From NCBI RefSeq assembly GCF_014323705.1, contig NZ_JABVEC010000003.1, positions 124,001 to 188,000 on the forward strand: a stretch of 64,000 nt of DNA. The letters are read 5' to 3'. This document shows, in pieces, positions 8,658 to 16,169 of the stretch; positions within the stretch are counted from its first letter, which is position 1, and each line of letters starts with the position of its first letter. The notes under the pieces were generated by a model. The model worked only from the letters and a program-made list of their open reading frames with translations. It was not told the origin of the DNA and searched no databases. Source of the DNA: Actinomadura alba. GTDB taxonomy: Bacteria > Actinomycetota > Actinomycetes > Streptosporangiales > Streptosporangiaceae. The translations under genes were made by a program, and so were the position numbers.

Positions 8658-9160
8658 AACGCATCGCCGTCGTCGGCTGCGGCGGCTCCGGCAAGTCGGT
8701 CCTGGCCAGAGCACTCGCGGAGCAGACCGGCTATCCGATCACCCACCTGGATGCCGTCTACTACGACGACGACTGGAACACCCTCCCCATGGAGAAGTTC
8801 GCAGTCCTTCAACAGGAGCTTGTAGCCGAACCGACGTGGGTGATCGACGGAAACTACGCCTCGACGCTCCCCATCCGGCTGGCCGCGGCCGACACCGTGG
8901 TGTTCCTGGATCTTCACCCGATCACCTGCCTATGGGGCATCGCCCAGCGACGCATCCGCTACCGGGGCGGACAGCACACCAACGGGGTCTACGACCGGGT
9001 CAACTGGGGCTTCGTCAAGTACGTGTGGGGATACCGGCGCAGTATGGCGCCCCGAGTCCGCGACCTGATCGCCGAACACGCCGGCCACGCCGAGGTCCAC
9101 GTCGTGAAGTCCCGCCGCGCCGCCACCAAACTGGCCGCCGTCTTGGGGTCATCGACCTGA
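8654..9160 (+). CDS. Small P-loop nucleotide kinase (topology-modulation/FlaR-like)
   Basis: The 168-aa product begins MKRIAVVGCGGSGKS, a Walker A motif within the first 15 residues, as in adenylate-kinase-like FlaR/topology-modulation proteins. Later features are the LID-like segment (IAQRRIRYRGGQHTNGVYDR) and a tail with KSRRAATKLAAVL. The start was chosen because its ATG overlaps the stop of the preceding gene as ATGA (8654-8657). An alternative ATG at 8618 has an AGGAG 12 bases upstream and would add 12 residues. The substrate is not predictable. The glycosyltransferase-like gene before it and the methyltransferase fragment after it suggest one former operon. Confidence 0.8.
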   Translation: MKRIAVVGCGGSGKSVLARALAEQTGYPITHLDAVYYDDDWNTLPMEKFAVLQQELVAEPTWVIDGNYASTLPIRLAAADTVVFLDLHPITCLWGIAQRRIRYRGGQHTNGVYDRVNWGFVKYVWGYRRSMAPRVRDLIAEHAGHAEVHVVKSRRAATKLAAVLGSST

Positions 9161-9179
9161 CCAACCCCCGGAGGTACCC

Positions 9180-9671
9180 GTGTCGGCGAACCCGTTCCTG
9201 GACCGCGATGTCGTCCCTGCCCTCTACTCCTCCACCGATCGCACAGCCCGGCGCAGCAGCTCCCTGTTGAGCTCGAAAACCCACGGACACAACACGGCGG
9301 ACGTCGTAGTCGGCTTAGCCGCCGAGACCGGCCTTCCGCCTGCTCCCGTGATCGCCGACATCGGATGCGGCCGCGGCGGAACCACCGTGAGACTGGCCGC
9401 CCGATTCCCGGCCGCCCGGTTGCTCCCGATCGACACCTCCCCGGCGATGGTCACCGCGACACGAGCCCGAACCACCGCAGACCTCCACCGGATCAGCGGC
9501 GCAGTCGGTGACTTCCACGCATTGCCGCTCCGGGACAACTCCTGTGATCTGGCCGTCGCCGTGTTCTGCCTCTACCACTCACGCCTTATTGAGCGGTCTG
9601 GACTGGCCGCAGCCATCTGGTTCGGCGACTCCTGGCACGACAACTACCTGACCCAACCGAACGTCGGCTGA
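9180..9671 (+). pseudogene. Class I SAM methyltransferase, truncated 3'
   Basis: GTG at 9180 follows a clear GGAGGT. The first ~130 residues are a class I methyltransferase: motif I IADIGCGRGGTTVRLA (about 60-75), the acidic end of strand 2 (LLPIDTSPAM), and motif IV-like DLAVAVFCLYHS. The remaining Rossmann strands that should follow (the LAPGG turn and C-terminal sheet) are absent. After about base 9577 the reading frame continues for about 30 unrelated residues and stops at 9671 inside sequence belonging to an integrase remnant. The gene was therefore cut by insertion or deletion. The SAM pocket is incomplete, so activity is doubtful. Confidence 0.75.
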
Positions 9672-9934
9672 CCTCGGAAACGACGCTCCAGGGCGTGCGG
9701 GGCATCTACTCGCACGTGACCGAGGCGATGCGGCAGCAGATCCTCGACGGCCTCCGGGCCCGGTGGGAGACGGCCCTCAAGGAGCGCGCCGCGCTCTGGC
9801 CGGAGTCGCCGGTGCCGGTCCTGGACGGCCTGCTGAAGGAGCTCGACAGCAAGGCCGAATCCCCCACTCCCGAAACGATCTCCACGATTCCCCCAATACG
9901 AGGGAAGAGCCCCACTCTCGTTGTAGGAGAATGA
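9662..9934 (+). pseudogene. Tyrosine recombinase (integrase) C-terminal remnant
   Basis: Translated from 9662 this gives a sequence typical of the far C-terminus of actinomycete element integrases: VRGIYSHVTEAMRQQILDGL, which contains the region of the catalytic tyrosine (IYSHVT), then RARWETALKERAAL and PVPVLDGLLKEL. The catalytic core with the Arg-His-Arg residues is missing, so this is a fossil. It ends 14 bp before the 3' end of tRNA-Val, exactly where an integrase gene lies in AICE or pSAM2-like elements inserted into a tRNA. It therefore marks one end of a decayed integrated element that extended to the left. Confidence 0.8.
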
Positions 9935-9948
9935 GGCTCTGAGCTGCG

Positions 9949-10021
9949 TGGGCACAGCTGGATTCGAACCAGCGACTCCTGGTTTGTAAGACCAGTGCTC
10001 TAACCACTGAGCTATGCGCCC
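9949..10021 (-). tRNA. tRNA-Val (anticodon UAC)
   Basis: The reverse complement folds as a cloverleaf of 73 nt. The acceptor arm GGGCGCA pairs with TGTGCCC (one G-U pair), the D arm contains GCTCAGTGGTTAGAGC, the anticodon stem CTGGT/ACCAG closes the loop CTTACAA with U33 and anticodon UAC, and the T arm reads GCTGG-TTCGAAT-CCAGC. The discriminator is A and CCA is not encoded. The 3' end faces the integrase remnant, making this the probable attachment site. Confidence 0.93.
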
Positions 10022-10106
10022 TCATCGGGACATGCCCGCCCGATGACCGGGAAAGCGTACCCGGTCGGCCTCCGCTTCGCGAAACCGTTAGAGCGCCCCC
10101 GGTCGC

Positions 10107-11009
10107 CTAGGGCTGCTGCGGGTCGGAGCCGTCCTGCTCGGCGAGGAAGCGCTCGAACTCGGCCCCGAGCTCGTCGGCGGTCGGCATCTCCTGCTGCTGG
10201 GCGAGCAGGCTCTCGCGGTCGGCAGCCCCGGCGAAGGCGTCGTACTGGCGCTCGAGCGCCTGTACGACCTTCTCGACCTCGTCGGACCCGGCGACCTGCT
10301 CGGCGATCTCGGCGTCGGCCCGGGCCGCGGCCTCGCGGAGCGGGTCGGAAGGGATCACCAGCCCGGTGGCGGTCATGATCGCCTCGAGGCCGGCCACCGC
10401 CGCCGCGGGGTAGTCCGACTGCGCCAGGTAGTGGGGAACGTGCACGGCGAAGCCGAGCGCGTCGTGCCCGGCCTCGCCGAGACGCAGTTCGAGCAGGGCG
10501 GCGGCGCTGCCGGGCACCTTGACGGTGCCGAACCACGACGACTTGGTGACGAGCTCGGGCCGGGTGCTGTGCGCTGTAAGGCCCACCGGACGGGTGTGCG
10601 GCACCCCCATCGGGACGCCGTGCAGGCCCACGGTCAGGCCGACGTCGAGGCGCTCGATGAGCGAGCGGACGGCCGTGGTGAATCCCTCCCACAGCCGGTC
10701 GGGCTCGGGCCCGGTGAACAGCAGGAACGGGCTGCCCGCCTCGTCGTGGACCAGGTGCACCACCAGCTCGGGGGCGTCGTAGTCGGCCCAGTGGTCCTCG
10801 TCGTAGGTCATGACCGGGCGCCGCGCGCGGTAGTCGATGAGCTCGTCCACGTCGAACCTGGCTATCACCCGGTGCTCGAACGTGTCCAGGATGTGCTCGC
10901 GCACAAGCTGTCCGACCGATCCCGCGTCCATGAAGCCGTCGAGGCTGTGCAGCAGCACCGGCCTGGTCAGCTCCGGCAGATCCGACTCCAGCTCGTAAAG
11001 ATCGCGCAC
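10107..11009 (-). CDS. PAC2 family protein (proteasome-assembly-chaperone fold)
   Basis: The 300-aa product starts with GTG at 11009, preceded by an AGGTAGGGG-type ribosome site. The N-terminal two thirds match the PAC2 domain (LLHSLDGFMDAGSVGQLV, PFLLFTGPEPDRLWEGFT, GVPMGVPHTRPVGLTAHST). A charged C-terminal helical extension with an acidic tail (EFERFLAEQDGSDPQQP) follows. Actinobacteria keep one or two PAC2 proteins; the eukaryotic relatives assist 20S proteasome assembly, but the bacterial role is not settled. It stands alone, divergent from the next gene, just outside the decayed element. Confidence 0.85.
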   Translation of the reverse strand: MRDLYELESDLPELTRPVLLHSLDGFMDAGSVGQLVREHILDTFEHRVIARFDVDELIDYRARRPVMTYDEDHWADYDAPELVVHLVHDEAGSPFLLFTGPEPDRLWEGFTTAVRSLIERLDVGLTVGLHGVPMGVPHTRPVGLTAHSTRPELVTKSSWFGTVKVPGSAAALLELRLGEAGHDALGFAVHVPHYLAQSDYPAAAVAGLEAIMTATGLVIPSDPLREAAARADAEIAEQVAGSDEVEKVVQALERQYDAFAGAADRESLLAQQQEMPTADELGAEFERFLAEQDGSDPQQP

Positions 11010-11293
11010 CGTTTCCCCTACCTCTTCCCCTTATCGCCAACGTACGCCCACTGAGATGAACACACGACAGTTCGTAGTACATCCCGGTGAACCGGACGCA
11101 CATCGCAACGACCACACTACGAGGTTGATACGACGACAACGTCATCCGTTCGGCGCACCCCAAGGTTACGGTGGTCGGCGCGTCGCTTACCGCGACCGTC
11201 CGATCGTCCGTCCCGCATCCGTCCGTCCGCCCGGGTGGCGGCGGCCGTGACCGGCCGCCACAATCGGTGCGGACTCCGTGAGAAGGGACCCCG

Positions 11294-12475
11294 ATGACCG
11301 TCGGCCGCACCTACGACCTCGTCCTGTTCGGTGCCACCGGTTTCACCGGCAAGCTGACCGCCGAATACTTGGCGGAGCACGCGCCGGAGGAGACCCGCTG
11401 GGCGCTGGCCGGGCGTGACCGGGGCAAGCTGGAGGCGCTGCGGAGCCGGCTCGCGGCCATCAACCCCTCCTGCGCGGACCTGCCGCTGCTGCACGCCGAC
11501 GTGACGGCGCCGAAGACCCTCGACGTGATAGCCGCGGCCGCCCGCGTGGTCGTGACCACGGTCGGCCCGTACATCCATCACGGCGAGCCGCTGGTCGCCG
11601 CCTGCGCCGCCGCGGGCACCGACTACCTGGACCTGACCGGCGAGCCCGAGTTCGTCGACCTGATGTACGTGCGCTACCACGCCCAGGCGATGGCGAGCGG
11701 CGCTCGGATCGTGCACGCCTGCGGGTTCGACTCGATTCCGTACGACCTCGGCGCCTATTTCACGGTGCAGCGGCTGCCGGAGGACTCGCCCATCCGCCTC
11801 GAGGGATTCGTGCGGGCCAAGGGCGTGCCCTCGGGCGGTACGACCCGTACGGCGATCACGGCGGTCTCCAGGGCCCGCCAGACGCTCCAGGCCGCGCGGG
11901 CACGGCGGAGGGTCGAGCCGGAGCCATCCGGCCGCCGCGTCCGGCTCCACCGGGGCCTGTCGCACTTCGCGCCCGTGTCGGCCGCCTGGACGACGCTCCC
12001 GCTGCCCAGCATCGACCCGCAGATCGTGGTGCGGTCCGCCGCCGTCCTCGACCGGTACGGCCCCGACTTCACCTACGGCCACTTCTGCGCAGTGCGCAAT
12101 CCGGCGATGGCGGCGGGCGCCGTCGCGGGCGCCACCGGGCTGCTCGTGCTGTCACAGATCCCGGCGGCCCGTGACCTGCTGCTGAAGCTCCGCAGCCCGG
12201 GCGAGGGGCCCTCGGCCGAGCAGCGCGCCAAGAGCTGGTTCAACGTGCGCTTCGTCGGCGAGGGCGGCGGCCGGCGGGTCGTCACCGAGGTCGCTGGCGG
12301 CGACCCGGGCTACGGCGAGACCGCGAAGATGCTCGGCGAGTCGGCGCTGTGCCTGGTGTACGACGACCTGCCCGCGACCGCCGGGCAGCTCACCACCGCG
12401 GTGGCCATGGGCGACCCGCTGATCGAACGGCTGCGGGCCGCCGGCATGACCTTCCGCGTCCTCAAGACGACCTGA
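11294..12475 (+). CDS. Saccharopine dehydrogenase-like / trans-acting enoyl reductase family protein
   Basis: The 393-aa product has an N-terminal NAD(P)-binding Rossmann motif (LVLFGATGFTGKLTAEYL, about residues 9-26), VTTVGPYIHHGEPLVAACA, and HACGFDSIPYDLGAY, the signature of the family that includes mycobacterial Rv2449c-type proteins and trans-acting enoyl reductases of phthiocerol/phenolic lipid synthesis. In most actinomycetes outside mycobacteria the substrate is unknown. GAGAAGGGACC lies just before the ATG. The 3' end overlaps the convergent aconitase-like small subunit gene by 14 bp. It is monocistronic on this strand. Confidence 0.82.
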   Translation: MTVGRTYDLVLFGATGFTGKLTAEYLAEHAPEETRWALAGRDRGKLEALRSRLAAINPSCADLPLLHADVTAPKTLDVIAAAARVVVTTVGPYIHHGEPLVAACAAAGTDYLDLTGEPEFVDLMYVRYHAQAMASGARIVHACGFDSIPYDLGAYFTVQRLPEDSPIRLEGFVRAKGVPSGGTTRTAITAVSRARQTLQAARARRRVEPEPSGRRVRLHRGLSHFAPVSAAWTTLPLPSIDPQIVVRSAAVLDRYGPDFTYGHFCAVRNPAMAAGAVAGATGLLVLSQIPAARDLLLKLRSPGEGPSAEQRAKSWFNVRFVGEGGGRRVVTEVAGGDPGYGETAKMLGESALCLVYDDLPATAGQLTTAVAMGDPLIERLRAAGMTFRVLKTT

Positions 12476-12980
12476 CGGCCTCGCTCCCGAACAGCTCGGG
12501 GCGCCGCGCGGCCAGTTTGATCAGCCCGCCCTCTTGGAGCATCTCGAGGAGGAACGGGTCGGCGGGCGGTACCGTCCGGGTCACGCCCGTCGTCAGGTTC
12601 GTGAAGGTGCCCCGGGCGACGTCGACGCCCACCTGATCACCGTCGCTCACCAGATCGGCGATGCCCTCGATCTCGAGCGCGGGCAGCCCGATCTCGAAGC
12701 AGTTGCGGTAGAAGGTCCGCGCGAACGTTCCGGCGACGACGCAGCCGATGCCGGTCGCCCGCAGGGCCTTGGTGGCGATGGCCCGCCCGGACGACTGGCC
12801 GAAGTGCCGGCCGGCGACGACGACGTCACCGGGCCGGACCTCGACGGGGAACGCCGGGTTGAGATCCTCCAGCACGTGCTTGACGATCTCTTCCATCGGC
12901 TCGAACACATAGCGCGACTTGACCAGCCGGTCGGTCGGGATGTTGTCGCCGAACTTCCAGCATCGCCCTTCGAACCTCAT
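12462..12980 (-). CDS. Aconitase-family small (swivel) subunit, divergent copy
   Basis: The 172-aa product is the last gene of the ten-gene operon. It has the LeuD/aconitase swivel fold: MRFEGRCWKFGDNIPTDRLV, GDVVVAGRHFGQSSGRA (about 50-67), GTFARTFYRNCFEIGLPALE. The substrate-binding loop, normally FGxGSSREHA, reads FGQSSGRAIA: the serine pair is kept but the Arg is shifted and Glu-His is lost. It follows the cysteine-less large subunit after 26 bp, so these two form a matching divergent pair. A standard role as leucine biosynthetic LeuD is unlikely given the context of ABC transport and M24 proteins. Confidence 0.85.
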   Translation of the reverse strand: MRFEGRCWKFGDNIPTDRLVKSRYVFEPMEEIVKHVLEDLNPAFPVEVRPGDVVVAGRHFGQSSGRAIATKALRATGIGCVVAGTFARTFYRNCFEIGLPALEIEGIADLVSDGDQVGVDVARGTFTNLTTGVTRTVPPADPFLLEMLQEGGLIKLAARRPELFGSEAVRSS

Positions 12981-13006
12981 GGACACCTCTCGTGTCTGTG
13001 ACGGGC

Positions 13007-14287
13007 TCACCGCGAGCCCGGCCGATCGAGATCCGCGGTGATCTCGCGCGGGTCGGTGATGTGGCCGGTCACCGCGGACGCGGCGACCGACGCCGCGGAG
13101 GCGAGGTACATCTGGGCCTCGCTGCTCCCGTTGCGGCCGGGGAAGTTGCGGGCGTGGGTCGAGATCATCGCCTCGCCCGCGGCCATCGCGCCCATGTTGG
13201 CGGCCTGGTTGGAACCGGTGCTCGGTGGAAACCAGGTCGCGCCGGCCTCGTGCAGCGGCAGGACGAGCCCGCTCCGCTCCGCCTCGGCGAACACCTCCCG
13301 GCTGGCCGGGACGATGTTGAACCGGACGTCCGGATGCACCTTGCGATCGCGGAGCACGGCCGCGGCCAGCCGGATGTCCTCCAGGCGTCCGCCGCCGTGC
13401 CCGCCGAGCTCGGCCCACTGGACCGGGATGCCGGCGACCGCCTCGACCGGCTTGACGTTGCCCACGGTCGGCGGGCAGGCGACCTGCGGCCCGAGCCCGC
13501 CGACGTCGTAGCGCCGGACGGTGGCGGCCTCTCCCCCGTCGCTGCGCTCCATCCGGTCGTACGGCGCGCCGGGCAGTCCCGCGGCGAACGCCTCGGTCAC
13601 CTCGTCGGGCTCGACGTAGCCGCACTTGGCCCCAAGGTCCACGGTGGCCAGGGGAAACAGCCAGCGGTCCCAGAACGGCAGCGCCTTGACGTACGGCCCG
13701 GCGAACTCCAGCGCCGCGTAGATCATGCTGCCCTCGCCCATCTGGCCGACCAGCCACAGGGCGACGTCGCGCGGCGACGTGCCCGGTGCCACCACGCCGT
13801 CCAGCTCGATCCGGACGGTGTGCGGCACCTTGAACCACGCCTTGCCGTACGGCAGCACCGTGCCTGCGTGCGAGTCGTTGCCGAGCGCGACGGCCAGGGC
13901 GCCGAGGACGCCGTGCACGGGCGTGTGGCTGTCGGAGCCGACCACGATCATCCCCGGCCGGATGAGCCCGCGCCGCACCGCGACGTTGTGGATGTTCCCG
14001 CTGCCGCAGTCGAAGAGGTGGATGCCGTGGCGGCGGGCCCATTCCCGGTTGGACTTCAGAACCGCCGCCTGGCGCTCGGTCGCCGGCGCGAAGTGGTGAT
14101 CGAAGACCATGACGACCCGCTCCGGGTGGCGGATCGGCAGCTTCACCTCGTCTTCGAAGACCTTGGCGGTCAGGTAGCCGCTCAGGTCGTGCATGATCAG
14201 GCGGTCGACGTCCGCGACCACGATGTCGCCGGGTTCCACGGACGCCCGGCCGCCGGCGCGGGCGAGGATCTTCTCGACGAGGTTCAC
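13007..14287 (-). CDS. Aconitase-family large subunit lacking the 4Fe-4S cysteines
   Basis: The 426-aa product keeps the overall LeuC fold, including VVGSDSHTPVHGVLGALA (the conserved GDSHT region), FAGPYVKALPFWDRW, ARNFPGRNG and AASAVTGHITDPREI. Where active homologues have GSCTNxR and PGCxMC, it reads LGGHGGGRLEDIR (about 293-305) and FPPSTGSNQAANMG (about 353-366). All three cluster-binding cysteines are therefore absent, and a classical 4Fe-4S hydro-lyase mechanism is excluded. The GTG start overlaps the stop of the intact large subunit (GTGA, 14284-14287). It may be a structural or regulatory partner of that subunit, or a cluster-free enzyme. Confidence 0.85.
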   Translation of the reverse strand: MNLVEKILARAGGRASVEPGDIVVADVDRLIMHDLSGYLTAKVFEDEVKLPIRHPERVVMVFDHHFAPATERQAAVLKSNREWARRHGIHLFDCGSGNIHNVAVRRGLIRPGMIVVGSDSHTPVHGVLGALAVALGNDSHAGTVLPYGKAWFKVPHTVRIELDGVVAPGTSPRDVALWLVGQMGEGSMIYAALEFAGPYVKALPFWDRWLFPLATVDLGAKCGYVEPDEVTEAFAAGLPGAPYDRMERSDGGEAATVRRYDVGGLGPQVACPPTVGNVKPVEAVAGIPVQWAELGGHGGGRLEDIRLAAAVLRDRKVHPDVRFNIVPASREVFAEAERSGLVLPLHEAGATWFPPSTGSNQAANMGAMAAGEAMISTHARNFPGRNGSSEAQMYLASAASVAASAVTGHITDPREITADLDRPGSR

Positions 14288-15546
14288 CGGAGCACGTCCT
14301 GCGGGTTGGTGATGGATCCCCGGATCGCCGAGGCCGCTGCGGTGGCCGGGCTGCTCAGGTAGATCTGGGACTGGTAGCTGCCCATGCGGCCCTGGAAGTT
14401 GCGGTTGGCGGTCGAGAGGGTGACCTCGCCGTCCGCCATCGCCCCGCCGTTTCCGGCGCACGCGCCGCAGCCGGGGTTGGTGATCGTGGCGCCGGCCTCG
14501 ATCAGCGTCGAGAGGACGCCGTCGGAGGCCGCCTTGGACATCACGGTGCTGGACGCGGGGGTGACGATCAGCCGTACGCCCGGTGCCACCTTGTTCCCCG
14601 CGAGCACCTCCGCCGCGATCACCAGGTCGTCGTATTTCGCGTTCGCGCACGAGCCGATGAAGACCTGGTTCAGCCGCGTCCCGGCGACCTCGTCCACCGG
14701 CACGACGTTGTCGACGGTGTGCGGGACGGCGATCTGCGGTGCGAGCGCCCGGCCATCGAGGTCGACGACCTGCCGGTACTCGGCGCCGGCGTCGGGCAGC
14801 AGCTCCTCGTACCCGTCGGGTTCGACCCCGGCGTCCGCCAGGTAGCGCCGGGTCACGTCGTCGGGCGGCACGAAGGCGTTCTTCGCGCCCATCTCCATGG
14901 CCAGGTTGCAGAGGGTCATCCGCTCGGAGACCGACAGCGACTCCACGTACGACCCGTGGAACTCGACCGAGCAGTAGGTGGCGCCGTCGGCGGTGAGATC
15001 GCCGATCAGCCGCAGCATGATGTCCTTGGGATGGGTCCCCGGCGGCAGCGGCCCCTCGATCACGATCTTGATCGACTCGGGTACCCGCAGCCAGAGCTTT
15101 CCGGTGACCCACGCCGCCGTGATCTCACTGAACCCGACCCCGGTTCCGAAGGCGCCGAGCGCGCCGTAGATCGTGGAGTGCGAGTCGGTGCCGATGATCA
15201 GCTGCCCCGGCCGGATGTGCCCGTTCTCCATCAGGACGACATGCGCGATGCCCGCGTTGACGTCGTAGAACTTGCTGACGCCCATGCGCTCCGCGAACTC
15301 GCGGCAGAGGCGATGGTCGCCCGCGGTCTTGGCCGAGTTCGCCGGCGAGATGTGGTCCATGACCATGGCGATGCGGTCCACGTCGTACAGCGTGTCGACG
15401 CCCATCCGCTCCAGGGTGCGGATGCACCGCCAGCTGGCCGTGTGGCTCATGTACAGGTCGGGGTACGCGTCGACGATCTGACCGGGTACGAGGCCAGTCT
15501 CCCCCGACGCACGCTCGAGCGCCTTCTGCGCGAAGGTCTTCGTCAT
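14284..15546 (-). CDS. Aconitase/3-isopropylmalate dehydratase-family large subunit
   Basis: The 420-aa product is about the length of the archaeal-type LeuC/HacA group. The 4Fe-4S ligands are present: Cys300 in FIGSCANAK and Cys360/Cys363 in NPGCGACAGNGG. Other conserved parts are IIGTDSHSTIYGALGAFGTG, MTLCNLAMEMGAKNAFVPPD and ANRNFQGRMGS. It should catalyse a stereospecific dehydration/hydration of a 2- or 3-hydroxy di- or tricarboxylate together with the small subunit upstream. ATGA overlap with that gene (15543-15546) shows translational coupling. The catabolic neighbourhood argues against leucine synthesis. Confidence 0.88.
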   Translation of the reverse strand: MTKTFAQKALERASGETGLVPGQIVDAYPDLYMSHTASWRCIRTLERMGVDTLYDVDRIAMVMDHISPANSAKTAGDHRLCREFAERMGVSKFYDVNAGIAHVVLMENGHIRPGQLIIGTDSHSTIYGALGAFGTGVGFSEITAAWVTGKLWLRVPESIKIVIEGPLPPGTHPKDIMLRLIGDLTADGATYCSVEFHGSYVESLSVSERMTLCNLAMEMGAKNAFVPPDDVTRRYLADAGVEPDGYEELLPDAGAEYRQVVDLDGRALAPQIAVPHTVDNVVPVDEVAGTRLNQVFIGSCANAKYDDLVIAAEVLAGNKVAPGVRLIVTPASSTVMSKAASDGVLSTLIEAGATITNPGCGACAGNGGAMADGEVTLSTANRNFQGRMGSYQSQIYLSSPATAAASAIRGSITNPQDVLR

Positions 15547-16121
15547 CGAACCGTCTCCTCTGTGCTCGACGCCTTGCTCGACGCCTTGCTCGACGCCTCG
15601 CTGGACGCCTTGCTCGACGCCCCCTTCGACGCCTGCTCGGTCAGGTACGCGATCAGCCCGCCGGCCTCGAGGATGGTCCGCAGGGCCTCCGGGTACGGCG
15701 CGAACCGGAACCGCTCGTCGCCCACCTCCACGACCCCGGCGGCGTAGTCGACCCAGACCTCGCCACCGTCCTGTACGGCGGTCACGGCCTCGGGGCTCTC
15801 GACGGCGACCAGGCCGGTGTTGATCGCGTTGCGGAAGAACACCCGCGAGAACGACGCGGCGACCACCGCGGTGATGCCCGCCCCGATGAGGCAGGTCGAG
15901 GCCTGCTCACGGGCGCTTCCGCACCCGAAGTTCCGCCCGGCCACCACGACCGAGCTCGCCCGGAGCCGCCGCTGGACCTCGGGCCCGAGCGGTTCGAAGG
16001 CGTGCTCGGCCAGTTCGGCCGGGTCGATGCTGACCAGATATCTGCCCGGGATGATGACGTCGGTGTTGACGTCATCGCCGAACGTGATGCAGGTTCCACC
16101 GACGCGATGTTCCGTGGCCAT
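15543..16121 (-). CDS. Aconitase/3-isopropylmalate dehydratase-family small subunit
   Basis: The 192-aa product is the partner of the cysteine-containing large subunit. It shows the archaeal-type swivel sequence: DVNTDVIIPGRYL, ELAEHAFEPL, then VAGRNFGCGSAREQA (about 59-73), the substrate-recognition loop in near-canonical form, and FFRNAINTGLVAVE. After the swivel fold (ends about residue 163) comes a low-complexity tail of repeated K/E-Ala-Ser-Ser units encoded by a 12-bp tandem repeat. It starts ATG at 16121. It lies 48 bp after the ornithine-cyclodeaminase-like gene and overlaps the large subunit start. Confidence 0.88.
   Translation of the reverse strand: MATEHRVGGTCITFGDDVNTDVIIPGRYLVSIDPAELAEHAFEPLGPEVQRRLRASSVVVAGRNFGCGSAREQASTCLIGAGITAVVAASFSRVFFRNAINTGLVAVESPEAVTAVQDGGEVWVDYAAGVVEVGDERFRFAPYPEALRTILEAGGLIAYLTEQASKGASSKASSEASSKASSKASSTEETVR
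15568..15639. repeat. 12-bp tandem repeat encoding a K/E-A-S-S tail
   Basis: Six imperfect copies of a 12-bp unit (consensus GACGCCTTGCTC on the plus strand) lie inside the 3' end of the small-subunit gene. On the coding strand each unit gives four residues of the type Lys/Glu-Ala-Ser-Ser. Units 1, 2 and 4 are identical, which suggests recent slippage. Confidence 0.85.
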
Positions 16122-16169
16122 GTCCGGTTCCTCTCTCTCCCCTGTGGTCCGGTGCTCGTGCGGCAGGCC

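Noticed and set aside
9949-10021. Plus-strand tRNA with anticodon UGU (Thr)
   Set aside because: The D-arm and acceptor pairing are canonical only on the minus strand, where the anticodon is UAC (Val).
14284-16121. leuCD for leucine biosynthesis
   Set aside because: Family resemblance is real, but the genes lie in an operon with an ABC importer, M24 and OCD-like genes and a second degenerate pair, with no leuA, leuB or ilv genes. I therefore left the gene symbols empty.
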